27,845 nucleotides of DNA from RUG12461 sp045661345. Lineage in GTDB: Bacteria > Bacillota > Clostridia > Lachnospirales > Lachnospiraceae. The stretch is taken from positions 1 through 27,845 of the forward strand of contig JAZRFM010000029.1 of assembly GCA_045661345.1 (NCBI GenBank). Direction: 5' to 3'. The translations under genes and the position numbers were made by a program. The number at the start of each line of letters is the position of its first letter. Position 1 is the stretch's first letter. Under the pieces are notes generated by a model. It was given only the letters and a program-made list of their open reading frames with translations. It had not been told where the DNA came from and ran no database searches. This document shows, piece after piece, positions 1 to 8,304 of this stretch.

Positions 1-53
1 GATCCTCCTGTTGATTGGGTTTGTACATCCGGCGAAAGATGCAACTCAATCGT

Positions 54-68
54 ATAGGATGATCCTAT
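54..68. repeat. 15-bp perfect palindrome upstream of yihY-like gene
   Basis: ATAGGAT and ATCCTAT flank a single central G. The palindrome lies about 100 bp before the likely start of the first gene. It could be an operator, but no convincing promoter is aligned with it and a regulator cannot be named. A second small inverted repeat (GCCGC, loop of 7, GCGGC) follows at 94-110 without a T-tract. Confidence 0.35.
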
Positions 69-170
69 TCTTATGCAACTGTCAATGTGCTACGCCGCGG
101 GATCAGCGGCTTGGGTATCACATAGAAAAAATGATTGACCCCATTAAATTCGTTTCCGGTCAAAAACACG

Positions 171-1013
171 ATGAAGACGTTAAAAGAATCCTGTATCGCA
201 TTTTTCAAAAGTCTCTCCGGCAAGGATCTGACCACACACACTGCCAGCATCACCTTCTTTTTGCTGTTTTCGGTGCTGCCGCTCCTGATTTTGATCTCCC
301 TGTTTCTGCCCCTGACCGGATACGGTCCCGAGGAGCTGATCATTTTTGTCACCGGTGTCACACCGGATTTTCTGGATAATCTGGTGGCACAGGTAATCCG
401 CGAAACCTACGCGCGCTCCGCAAGGATCGTTCCCCTCACGGTCATCATTGTGGTCTGGTCAGCCATGCAGGCCGTCAACGCTTTGATCCGGGGGCTGCAT
501 ATGGTCTATGAAATCCCCAAAAAGAAAAATCTGCTTCTCCAGAATCTCACGGCTGCGGTGACGGTTTTCGCGATTTCCTTTTTTCTCATCCTCTCCACCG
601 TGGGTCTGGTTCTGCTCAATACCCTGTTTCAAGCCGTGGGGGCGGATCGTCTTCAGGTGACGCTGCTGCCCTCCCTGATCCTGAATCTTCGCTACCTGAT
701 TACCTTCGTCTTTTTGCTGGTGCTTCTGCTTCTGCTCTATACCTTTATTTCCGGTGCGCAAAGAAGAGTGCTCTCCCACCTGCCAGGCGCCGTCCTGTCC
801 TCTGTCTCCATCGCCGTTTTCACCGGGTTTTTCTCAATCTTTATCCGGTATAACAAGCATTACGCGACGATCTACGGGAGTCTCGCCACCATCATTATCA
901 TGCTTCTCTGGGCGTACGCATGCGTCCTCATTATTCTTCTGGGGGGATGCTTCAATCATTTTCTGATCCTGCGGAAACCACAGAGCGGGAAGAACGACGA
1001 AGCTGCCTCCTGA
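171..1013 (+). CDS. YihY/virulence factor BrkB family membrane protein
   Basis: A 280-residue integral membrane protein of the YihY/UPF0761 (BrkB-like) family. The N-terminal KDLTTHTASITFFLLFSVLPLL segment is the usual 'acts in the membrane, A/S-x-x-F/Y' opening of the family, and about six hydrophobic segments follow. The motif YGSLATIIIMLLWAYACVLIILLGG near the C terminus is typical of the last two helices. The molecular role of the family is not settled. I chose the ATG at 171 because it places the family motif at the usual distance from the N terminus; a TTG at 135 would add 12 residues, and neither start has a clear ribosome-binding site. It is the only core gene on the plus strand, and its last 62 bp overlap the convergent transglutaminase gene. 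Confidence 0.85.
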   Translation: MKTLKESCIAFFKSLSGKDLTTHTASITFFLLFSVLPLLILISLFLPLTGYGPEELIIFVTGVTPDFLDNLVAQVIRETYARSARIVPLTVIIVVWSAMQAVNALIRGLHMVYEIPKKKNLLLQNLTAAVTVFAISFFLILSTVGLVLLNTLFQAVGADRLQVTLLPSLILNLRYLITFVFLLVLLLLLYTFISGAQRRVLSHLPGAVLSSVSIAVFTGFFSIFIRYNKHYATIYGSLATIIIMLLWAYACVLIILLGGCFNHFLILRKPQSGKNDEAAS

Positions 1014-3093
1014 TGTGTGCCAGCTCTTTCAATGCGGCAGGATCCACTTCCGTGCGATCGCCGTATCTCACCTCATACCAGAAGGTCAGCAGGACCTCCG
1101 CGTCCACGCCATCCACCATCTTTGCCACCTCCTGCAGGGTCGTTCGCATGGGTTGGTTTTTGTCCTCACACCGTGATACAGACAGATATTTTTTGCGCAG
1201 GGCCAGGAATCCTGCCACGGCCTTTTCCCTGTCCGACAGTCTCTGATAGGCGATCCGGCTGACCGCAAAGCGCAGTGCCACTGCAAAAAGCAGGAACAGG
1301 GCAAAGAATCCGCCGACGATGAGCAGCACAAACAGATACCCGTTATGATCCTTTTCCGGCGGATCGTTTTCTGTCTGCGTTTCCGTCTCAGTGTCCGGAA
1401 CCGGAACCGGCGGCACAAAGGTCTGCCTCTCTCTTTCCTCTTTGGTGACCGGCGTCCGGTTCCAGCTTGTCTCCACTGCGCTGGCAGCCACCACCGGCGT
1501 GGGCTCCAGGGGTACCCATCCGAATCCGTCCATATAGGCTTCCGCCCAGGCATGGGCGTCTGTGGAGGATACTATATACTGTCCGTTTTCATCCCTTTCC
1601 GACAATTTGCAAAGGTATCCCTCCACATAGCGCGCGGGAATCCCCTCTGCCCGCAGCAAAAGCACCATCGCTGTCGCGAAATGCACGCAGTACCCTTCCC
1701 CGCTTTCAAACAGGAACCGGTCGATATCGTCACCGGCGTCCGTGGCACGCCGGTAGGAAAACTGTCTCAAAAACTGTTCTGTCATAAGTGCCCTGTCTAA
1801 CGGCGTTTGCGCATTTTCCGCAATTTCTGCCGCCAGGGTACGCATCCTCTCCGTGATCCCGGTCTGATCCAGATACCGGGAAAGCGAGGCTGAATTCTCT
1901 CCGGGCTCCAGGGGGAGGGTTGTATGATAAAGCTCCTTTGCATAAGCGGAAAGCGCCGGCAGGGACACCTCCTCCTCTGCGGAGGATGCCGCATGGCGGA
2001 TGATCTCCTGCAGCATCGGACTCCCGAAGTCCACATCCAGATAGCGGATAGCGTATGCATCTCCTTTTCGAAATCCCGTGCTCCCCCGGTCGGCGGGGTC
2101 TGTGATCTCCGCTGTGGTGAGGGGCAGCATCCGGTCCCGGGTGCGCAGATAAGCATAGGTAATGTGTTCGTTCTTCATCTCCGAGAAGCAGGCTGCCTCC
2201 TCCGAGGTGACCCCCTGCCGGTACAGTGCGTCCAGAAATCCCGTGGCCCAGGACAGATCCCCCGTTTCCTCTTTTCCTGTCCAATGATCCCCCTCATAGT
2301 GGCTGAACATGGCTCCCGTCAGGTACAGATACCCGGAAACGTTCCGGTCTGATAAAAGAAGCTCCGGCCGCTTTTCGGTGCCCACCTGGTCGCTGATGCG
2401 GCCGAGGCCGCTGTAACCGGTGGTTTGGTCTCCGTCTCCAAGATTCGATGTGTAATAGGAAATATCCATTTGGATCGTCCGGATCCTTTCCTCCACGGAC
2501 CGGGCCAGGCGTTCCACGAAGCTCCAGTCAATGGGTTTTTCCGGGATGGGAAGGAGCGACAGTACCAGCATCAGCAGCGCCGCACAGCCCGTTAAGCGGA
2601 TCCCGTGTCTTCCGTACAGGATACGTGCGGTCTCAAGGAGTGTCAGGAACAGAACCGGCAGGACGGTAAGCTTTGTCACCTCTCCTGTATGGAACCGGAC
2701 GATAAGCAGCACCCAAAAGACGGCCGGCACCAAAAGGCGCGGCAGGTCCTTTTTCTCCGGCGGGGAGGGCACGTTTGCTTCGGGAAGCAGCTCCGGCATG
2801 GTTCCGCGATAGAAAAGACAGGTACAGGGAGTAGCGATCCCCGCAAGCAGAAGAGACGGGAACACCTCACTCTCCCGCAGCAGAAAAAGTGCCAGCCCCT
2901 CTGTCAGTACAAAGCCGATGATGAGAAGACGTTTGTCCCCGCGGTTCCACAAAAACTGCCAGAACAGCTCCTGAAGAACCGCCGACAGGAAAGCTGCCGG
3001 AAGGGAAAAGTCCGGATGGATCCATGAAGCCGTGTCATAGACTGCCAGAAACAGGAAGATCCGGCATAGGGAAGGATAAAGGCGTCCTGTCAT
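952..3093 (-). CDS. Transglutaminase-like membrane protein (TgpA-type)
   Basis: A 713-residue membrane protein with roughly seven N-terminal hydrophobic segments, an extracytoplasmic transglutaminase-like core and one further helix (about residues 585-610) before a cytoplasmic tail. The papain-like triad is visible: Cys near residue 469 in GEGYCVHFATAM, His near 514 in DAHAWAEAY, and an acidic residue in the following WVPLEPTP block. The tail resembles DUF4129. Members of this family occur with MoxR and DUF58 proteins, as here, and are thought to act on cell-envelope proteins; the substrate is unknown. The start at 3093 is preferred over an in-frame ATG 15 codons upstream: it follows a GGAGGG site and overlaps the DUF58 stop as ATGA, indicating translational coupling. 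A proline- and Glu/Thr-rich linker precedes the last helix. Confidence 0.88.
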   Translation of the reverse strand: MTGRLYPSLCRIFLFLAVYDTASWIHPDFSLPAAFLSAVLQELFWQFLWNRGDKRLLIIGFVLTEGLALFLLRESEVFPSLLLAGIATPCTCLFYRGTMPELLPEANVPSPPEKKDLPRLLVPAVFWVLLIVRFHTGEVTKLTVLPVLFLTLLETARILYGRHGIRLTGCAALLMLVLSLLPIPEKPIDWSFVERLARSVEERIRTIQMDISYYTSNLGDGDQTTGYSGLGRISDQVGTEKRPELLLSDRNVSGYLYLTGAMFSHYEGDHWTGKEETGDLSWATGFLDALYRQGVTSEEAACFSEMKNEHITYAYLRTRDRMLPLTTAEITDPADRGSTGFRKGDAYAIRYLDVDFGSPMLQEIIRHAASSAEEEVSLPALSAYAKELYHTTLPLEPGENSASLSRYLDQTGITERMRTLAAEIAENAQTPLDRALMTEQFLRQFSYRRATDAGDDIDRFLFESGEGYCVHFATAMVLLLRAEGIPARYVEGYLCKLSERDENGQYIVSSTDAHAWAEAYMDGFGWVPLEPTPVVAASAVETSWNRTPVTKEERERQTFVPPVPVPDTETETQTENDPPEKDHNGYLFVLLIVGGFFALFLLFAVALRFAVSRIAYQRLSDREKAVAGFLALRKKYLSVSRCEDKNQPMRTTLQEVAKMVDGVDAEVLLTFWYEVRYGDRTEVDPAALKELAHIRRQLRRSSRSVVSAGSEND

Positions 3094-4124
3094 AATGCTC
3101 CCTCCGGTCGGAAATCCTCTTCTCTGATCACGATCCACTGCTCACCCGCGGCGGACAGCTCCCGGATCCGCTGCTCCCATTGTGCCTCAAAGTCCTCACT
3201 CCGGTGATGGGTCAGATCCTCCGGCATCTGATTCCAGAAAGAGGAAAACTCTCTCCATCCGGCGATCACAGAGGTCTTAAGATCCCCGGCCGCATAGGAA
3301 AAGTCCACAGGCTTCCCCTGCCGGAGAAAGGCGTGGGCAACAGACACCACATATTCCAAAAACAGATCCCGCCGCCGCATGGCTGCTATCCCCTGCAGGT
3401 TACTCTCCGACTCCAGCAGGATATGCACCTTTCCCATACTCTCCTCCTCGGGTGTACGGATCAGCACTTCCCCCGTTCTTGCATAGTTCCTCCAATGGAT
3501 CGCATGCACCGGATCCCCGGGCTGATAGGTTCTCAGGTGATTCCCCAGCACATCTTCAAACACGTCCGGCTGAATGCTCCGATCCGGTGTCCGGAGCGTG
3601 GACAGGACTCTTTGCTCCGCCTCATTCGAGATCCGCGGCCGCACAATGGCGCGGTATTCTGAGGGCACCCGGAAGCGGAAGGAGAACAGGCCGAAGGGAT
3701 CGCGGATCCCGTAGAAAAGCACCCCCACGGGATAGGTCCCCGCATACCGGCAGGACAGGGGCGTGGTCAGGGTAAGCCGCTGCCAGGGCAGGAGGGAGAG
3801 GGTTGTCGTCATCTCCCGGAGATCGCATAGCTGCTCCTCAACCTGCAGGGTCACGAAAAAGAGAGGAAGGGGGCCATGGTTTTCCAGCACCAGGCGGTAG
3901 CTGACCTCCTCGCCTTTTTTGATCCGCCGGTCCGCAAGCTCATGATAAATCCGAAAGGCAGCATGGGCATACCATGCATACAGCAGGGAAAACACCGGGC
4001 AGAAAAGAAGCAGGAAAAGACAAAGAAACGGCAGCACGCCGCCATGGAAGGAAGCAAATACCACCGCCAGAACCAAAAGAAGAAGATAACAAAACAGAGG
4101 CAGTCTCTTTCTCCACCCCCTCAT
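3090..4124 (-). CDS. DUF58 domain-containing protein
   Basis: A 344-residue protein with two adjacent N-terminal membrane helices (about residues 8-50). It then has a beta-rich segment and the DUF58 signature near residues 190-225, seen as LRTYQPGDPVHAIHWRNYAR. DUF58 proteins have a von Willebrand A-like fold and are encoded beside MoxR ATPases, which are believed to act on them as chaperones; the exact function is not known. The start overlaps the MoxR stop by 4 bp (ATGA), and its own stop overlaps the transglutaminase start in the same way, so the three are almost certainly made together as one envelope-associated module. Confidence 0.9.
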   Translation of the reverse strand: MRGWRKRLPLFCYLLLLVLAVVFASFHGGVLPFLCLFLLLFCPVFSLLYAWYAHAAFRIYHELADRRIKKGEEVSYRLVLENHGPLPLFFVTLQVEEQLCDLREMTTTLSLLPWQRLTLTTPLSCRYAGTYPVGVLFYGIRDPFGLFSFRFRVPSEYRAIVRPRISNEAEQRVLSTLRTPDRSIQPDVFEDVLGNHLRTYQPGDPVHAIHWRNYARTGEVLIRTPEEESMGKVHILLESESNLQGIAAMRRRDLFLEYVVSVAHAFLRQGKPVDFSYAAGDLKTSVIAGWREFSSFWNQMPEDLTHHRSEDFEAQWEQRIRELSAAGEQWIVIREEDFRPEGAL

Positions 4125-5047
4125 ACCGGTACCGCCACCCGGGACAGGGCATACTCCACCGCAGAGCGGCCGGTGCGTCTCGCCATCTCTGCTTCAGCCG
4201 TCATCCTGATGCGATGGGGCCATACGGTCTTTGCCATATCCATCAGATCCTCTGCTACCACATACTCTCTGCCGGAGAGGAAGGCCTTCGCCTGTGCGGC
4301 ACGAAGAAGATCCAGGGAAGCTCTGGGGCTGCAGCCGCAAAGAACCCCCTCCCCATGTCTGGTCGCCTCCGCAAGCCGCATGCCATAGGTCAGAAGCTCG
4401 TCCGACAGACGGATTTTGCGCACCTGCTGTTTCATAGCAAGGATCTCTTCCCCGGTAAGGACAGGCTCCGTCGTCTCCTCCAGCGCCCCCTGCAGAAACC
4501 GTTTCCCCAGCTCCACGGAGGCGTCCGTATCCGGATACCCCACAGACAGCTTCATCATAAAACGATCCAGCTGCGCTTCCGGCAGGGCATAGACACCGAC
4601 GGAGGAAACCGGGTTCTGGGTCGCAATCAAAAGAAAGGGATCCGGCAGCGGAAAACTCCTGCCGTCAATCGTCACCTGCCCCTCCTCCATCGCTTCCAGC
4701 AATGCTGCCTGTGTCTTCGGAGAAGTACGGTTCAGCTCATCCGTCAGTACGATGTGGTTCATGATCGGACCGAGCTTCAGCGTAAACTCCCCCGTCGCAG
4801 CGGAAAAGATCGAGGCACCTGTAATATCCGATGCCAGTGTGTCCGGGGTCATCTGCAGCCGTACAAAGGACAGGGCAAGGGAGGCCGCAAAGGTTCTGGC
4901 GATGGTGGTCTTTCCGACGCCCGGCACATCCTCCAGCAGCACATGACCGCCGGAGAGCAGTGCAATCAGAAGATCATCCAGAAAGCTCTCCTTCCAGATG
5001 ATCTTTTTCGACATATTCTGTTTTAATTGCTGAAGCTTTTCCATCAT
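4121..5047 (-). CDS. MoxR family AAA+ ATPase
   Basis: A 308-residue AAA+ ATPase of the MoxR family, close to the usual length. Walker A is VPGVGKTT near residues 42-49. The MoxR hallmark ATQNPVSSVGVYALPEAQLDRF and the C-terminal GCSPRASLDLLRAAQA motif (sensor 2 region) are present. MoxR proteins are chaperone-like ATPases that mature partner proteins, here most likely the DUF58 and transglutaminase proteins encoded directly downstream. Two adjacent ATGs exist (5047 and 5044). The first overlaps the pyrF stop as ATGA, so the gene is translationally coupled to pyrF, an unrelated pathway gene. Confidence 0.93.
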   Translation of the reverse strand: MMEKLQQLKQNMSKKIIWKESFLDDLLIALLSGGHVLLEDVPGVGKTTIARTFAASLALSFVRLQMTPDTLASDITGASIFSAATGEFTLKLGPIMNHIVLTDELNRTSPKTQAALLEAMEEGQVTIDGRSFPLPDPFLLIATQNPVSSVGVYALPEAQLDRFMMKLSVGYPDTDASVELGKRFLQGALEETTEPVLTGEEILAMKQQVRKIRLSDELLTYGMRLAEATRHGEGVLCGCSPRASLDLLRAAQAKAFLSGREYVVAEDLMDMAKTVWPHRIRMTAEAEMARRTGRSAVEYALSRVAVPV

Positions 5048-5970
5048 GACCAGCCGATCACCCTTGTAATATCCTCTTTCATATCCAGAACCGCTGCACG
5101 CGCCGCATCCGCGAAGCCCTCCTCCCCATAGGACGCATATTTTTCATTCTGATATGCGGCAATGATGCCGCGGGAGGAATTGACAATCGCCCCGAGTCCG
5201 TCCTCGTCAAAATAAGGCTTCAGATCTTCGGCCGTGCCGCCCTGTGCGCCGTATCCAGGCACCAGGATAAACGTGTGCTTCATGACACTGCGCATCAGCC
5301 TCCCCACCTGGGGGTAGGTGGCGCCGACGACGGCTCCCACATCACTATAGCTGCCGTGCCGCAGGGGCTCGCCCCATTCCTCCACCTTTTCTCCGACGAT
5401 CTGATACAGGGGCTTCCCGTCCACCATCAGATCCTGAAACTCACCGCTGCTGGGGTTGGAGGTCTTCACCAGCACAAAGATGCCCCGGTCCTCTTTTTTG
5501 CAGACCTCCACAAAAGGCTGGATCCCGTCCGATCCCAGGTAGGGGTTCACCGTTGCCATATCCTCATCAAAGGGGGCGTAGGATTCAAATCCCACCTGTA
5601 CCTTCCCGAGATGGGCCGTGGCATACGCCGCAGAGGTGGAGCCGATATCGCCGCGCTTCACATCGCCGATGACGATCAGCCCTTTTTCCTTGCAATAGCG
5701 GATGGTCTCACGGTAGGCAAAGAGCCCGGAAATCCCAAATTGCTCATACATGGCGATCTGGGGCTTCACCGCCGGAACGAGGTCCGCAACCGCGTCCACG
5801 ATGCTTTTGTTGAAATGAACCAGGGCATGGCCGATGGCCTCCGGGGTGGTACCATACTCGGCAAACATTTCCTTCTGCAGCTTCTCCGGCAGAAATGCAG
5901 GCTGCGGATCGAGGCCGACCACAATGGGTGCCTTTTTTTCCCTGATCCTGTCTATGAGCCGTTCTATCAT
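5044..5970 (-). CDS. pyrF: Orotidine-5'-phosphate decarboxylase (type 2)
   Basis: A 308-residue cytoplasmic enzyme that decarboxylates OMP to UMP, the last step of de novo pyrimidine synthesis. The catalytic Asp-Lys-Asp motif is visible as DVKRGDIGST at residues 103-112 (Lys105, Asp108), and GLDPQP near the N terminus binds substrate. The length and the FVLVKTSNPSSGEFQ segment fit the longer type-2 (archaeal/mycobacterial-like) subfamily rather than the 230-residue E. coli type. A strong GGGGAGGAAA site precedes the ATG at 5970. It follows pyrC by 31 bp. Confidence 0.95.
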   Translation of the reverse strand: MIERLIDRIREKKAPIVVGLDPQPAFLPEKLQKEMFAEYGTTPEAIGHALVHFNKSIVDAVADLVPAVKPQIAMYEQFGISGLFAYRETIRYCKEKGLIVIGDVKRGDIGSTSAAYATAHLGKVQVGFESYAPFDEDMATVNPYLGSDGIQPFVEVCKKEDRGIFVLVKTSNPSSGEFQDLMVDGKPLYQIVGEKVEEWGEPLRHGSYSDVGAVVGATYPQVGRLMRSVMKHTFILVPGYGAQGGTAEDLKPYFDEDGLGAIVNSSRGIIAAYQNEKYASYGEEGFADAARAAVLDMKEDITRVIGWS

Positions 5971-6001
5971 GATTGATTTCCTCCCCTCTGATCAGCGTTG
6001 A

Positions 6002-7285
6002 TCAAAGTGTTTCTCTTGCATAAGCCACATTGCCGCTGCAGATCGTAAAGACGACCTCTCCCGTCACGGATCGTCCGTGGAAGGGGGTGTTGCGGCCCTT
6101 GGAAGCAAAGCTGTTTTTATCAATGATCCAGGTCCTGTCCGGATCAAAGATCGTGATGTCCGCCACGGCTCCCTCCTGCAGGGTGCCCCGATCCGAATGC
6201 AAGATCTGCGCGGGCCGGTAGCTCATTTTTTCCGCCATCTGCAACGGAGTCAAAACCCCCTTCAAAACCAGCTCCGTATAGGTCAGGGCAGCGGCCGTTT
6301 CGCTTCCCACGATGCCGAAGGGTGCCCGCCGCATGCTGGTGTTTTTCTCCGCAAAGGTATGGGGCGCGTGATCCGTTGCGATCACGTCAAAGGTTTGGTC
6401 CCGCAGTCCCTCAATCAGTGCCGCCCGGTCTTTCTCGGTTCTGAGCGGGGGATTCATCTTATAATTGGGATCCAGGGGATCCATATCCCGGGAGGTCAGG
6501 GTGAAGTGATGGGGCGTCACCTCCGCCGTCACCCGGATCCCGTGCCTCTTCCCCATCCGCATCAGGAGCACGGAGGTCTCCGTGGAGCAATGGCAGAGAT
6601 GGAGCTGACACCCGGTATCTCTGGCCAGCATGATGTCCCTGGCGACGATCACATCCTCCACCGAGTTCATAATCCCCGGAAGCCCGAAAAACGCCATCCG
6701 TTCATCCGCGTTGACGATTCCGTTCCGGACGATATTGATATCCTCGCAATGGGCCAGCACCGGAATATCCAGATCCCGCGCGATCTCCATAGCCCTCTGA
6801 TACAGGCCGGAATTCATGACGGACTTGCCGTCCTCGCTGATGGCAGGTGCCCCTGCCTTTACCATTCCCTCAATATCGGACAGCTCCTCGCCCCGCATGC
6901 CTTTTGTAATGGCGCCCACCTGCAGCACGTTGATGATGGCGCTCTCCGCCTTATGATGCACATAGTTCACCACATCCGGGTTATCCACCACGGGAACGGT
7001 GTTCGGCATGGCAAGGATGGTGGTGAATCCCCCTTTTGCCGCAGCCCGCGCACCGGAAAGAATGTCCTCTTTGTCCGTCTGTCCCGGATCCCGCATGTGC
7101 TCATGGAGATCGATCAGCCCCGGCATGACAAAAAACCCTTTGGCTTCTATGATGCGATCCGCCTTCTCCGTGATCTTCTTTGCGTTTTTTTCGATCCTGC
7201 CGTCATCATCTATGAGGAGATCACGCACCTCATCCGTCCCGTCCACCGGGTCCAGTACTCTTCCTTGTCTGATCAGGATGGACAT
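6002..7285 (-). CDS. pyrC: Dihydroorotase
   Basis: A 427-residue amidohydrolase catalysing the reversible cyclisation of carbamoyl-aspartate to dihydroorotate. The metal-binding DLHEHMRDPG motif gives His61 and His63. Further metal or catalytic positions are in PVLAHCED (about 180), LHLCHCSTE (about 235) and the ATDHAPH block with the catalytic Asp (about 308). Length and motifs fit class I bacterial dihydroorotase. The motif reads E-H-M-R-D-P where many relatives have V-H-L-R-E-P, a conservative variation. An AGGGGGT ribosome-binding site precedes the ATG. The gene sits 11 bp after the lipoprotein gene and before pyrF, so the two pyrimidine genes are in one transcript. Confidence 0.95.
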   Translation of the reverse strand: MSILIRQGRVLDPVDGTDEVRDLLIDDDGRIEKNAKKITEKADRIIEAKGFFVMPGLIDLHEHMRDPGQTDKEDILSGARAAAKGGFTTILAMPNTVPVVDNPDVVNYVHHKAESAIINVLQVGAITKGMRGEELSDIEGMVKAGAPAISEDGKSVMNSGLYQRAMEIARDLDIPVLAHCEDINIVRNGIVNADERMAFFGLPGIMNSVEDVIVARDIMLARDTGCQLHLCHCSTETSVLLMRMGKRHGIRVTAEVTPHHFTLTSRDMDPLDPNYKMNPPLRTEKDRAALIEGLRDQTFDVIATDHAPHTFAEKNTSMRRAPFGIVGSETAAALTYTELVLKGVLTPLQMAEKMSYRPAQILHSDRGTLQEGAVADITIFDPDRTWIIDKNSFASKGRNTPFHGRSVTGEVVFTICSGNVAYARETL

Positions 7286-7296
7286 CTTTGTACCCC

Positions 7297-8277
7297 CTAT
7301 CTCGTCTGTAAAAATGTGTATTCCTTCTCCATGTCCGTATCCAATGGATAGGTCGCTGCGTACTCTTCCATCGCGATCTTGGCCTGTGCAAACTGACCGT
7401 TGTATTCATAAGCAAGGATCCGGTTGCGCAGGATCTCCTGCGGGTTTACCCCGGTCTGTTCCGCATTTGCCAGCGCCTGTTCAAAATAGGACAAGGCCGA
7501 AGCATAGTCGCCGATCTGCATTTCCATACAGCCCAGTGCGTTGTAGGCTTCCGCATTTTCTCCCTTTTTCTCCAGGTAGCTTTCGTAAAGAGCTCTGGCA
7601 CCGTCCCCGTCCCCGTTTTTCATCAGAAGCTGTCCCCGGTAGAGCAGGGCATCCGTATCTCCCGCCAGCACCGCTTCCTGAAGCTCCTTATCCGCCTCCA
7701 GATAATTACCCAGAAGCGTATAGGCTCTGCCCCGCAGCGCATGGTCGGAGGCCTGGTCTCCGGTGATGGTGGTCGCCTGGGTCAGAAACTCCTTGCCCTC
7801 CTCCGCATGTCCTGTGTTGGTCAGGTTTTCACAGATCGCAATGTAAAGCGCCAGATCCTTATCGTCATACTTCACGGCCTCATGGTAATCCGCGATGGCA
7901 TCCGTGGCGTTACCCTGATCCAGATAAAGATTCCCCCGCAGGAAATACGCCTCCGACAGCTTGTCGTCATAGGCGAGCATCGCCTGATAGAGGTTCAGGG
8001 CACCCTCCGTGTCTCCGGAGCGGTACAGGGCATCTGCCTTGTAATAGCAAAGGTCGATCTCCTCCGCCCCGATGATCCCGATGGACTGCTCCAGTGCGCG
8101 GCTGAACGCATCCACCGCAGCCGGATAATCCCCTGCTTCCAGCGCATTGATCCCGACGGTCTTATAGGCAAGCTGGTTCTCCTTTGCCGTGTCCTCGCAC
8201 CCGGCAAGGCAGCCCGCAAGGAGCAGCGCCGTGCAAAGGACGGCCATGTTCTTTTTGAAAAAAACAAATTTTGCCAT
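7297..8277 (-). CDS. Tetratricopeptide-repeat lipoprotein
   Basis: A 326-residue predicted lipoprotein. A positively charged N terminus and a hydrophobic stretch lead to two consecutive LAGC lipoboxes (Cys23 and Cys27); either could be the lipidated cysteine. The rest is a series of degenerate 34-residue TPR units, for example GDYPAAVDAFSRALEQ, SEAYFLRGNLYLDQGNATDA and AEAYNALGCMEMQIGDYASALSYFEQAL. TPR lipoproteins usually scaffold protein-protein contacts at the outer face of the membrane; the partner is unknown. A modest AGGA site lies 6 bp before the ATG. It lies between xylB and pyrC in the same direction with short gaps. Confidence 0.87.
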   Translation of the reverse strand: MAKFVFFKKNMAVLCTALLLAGCLAGCEDTAKENQLAYKTVGINALEAGDYPAAVDAFSRALEQSIGIIGAEEIDLCYYKADALYRSGDTEGALNLYQAMLAYDDKLSEAYFLRGNLYLDQGNATDAIADYHEAVKYDDKDLALYIAICENLTNTGHAEEGKEFLTQATTITGDQASDHALRGRAYTLLGNYLEADKELQEAVLAGDTDALLYRGQLLMKNGDGDGARALYESYLEKKGENAEAYNALGCMEMQIGDYASALSYFEQALANAEQTGVNPQEILRNRILAYEYNGQFAQAKIAMEEYAATYPLDTDMEKEYTFLQTR

Positions 8278-8304
8278 GTAAATCCTGAAACAAAACCTTT
8301 CTTC

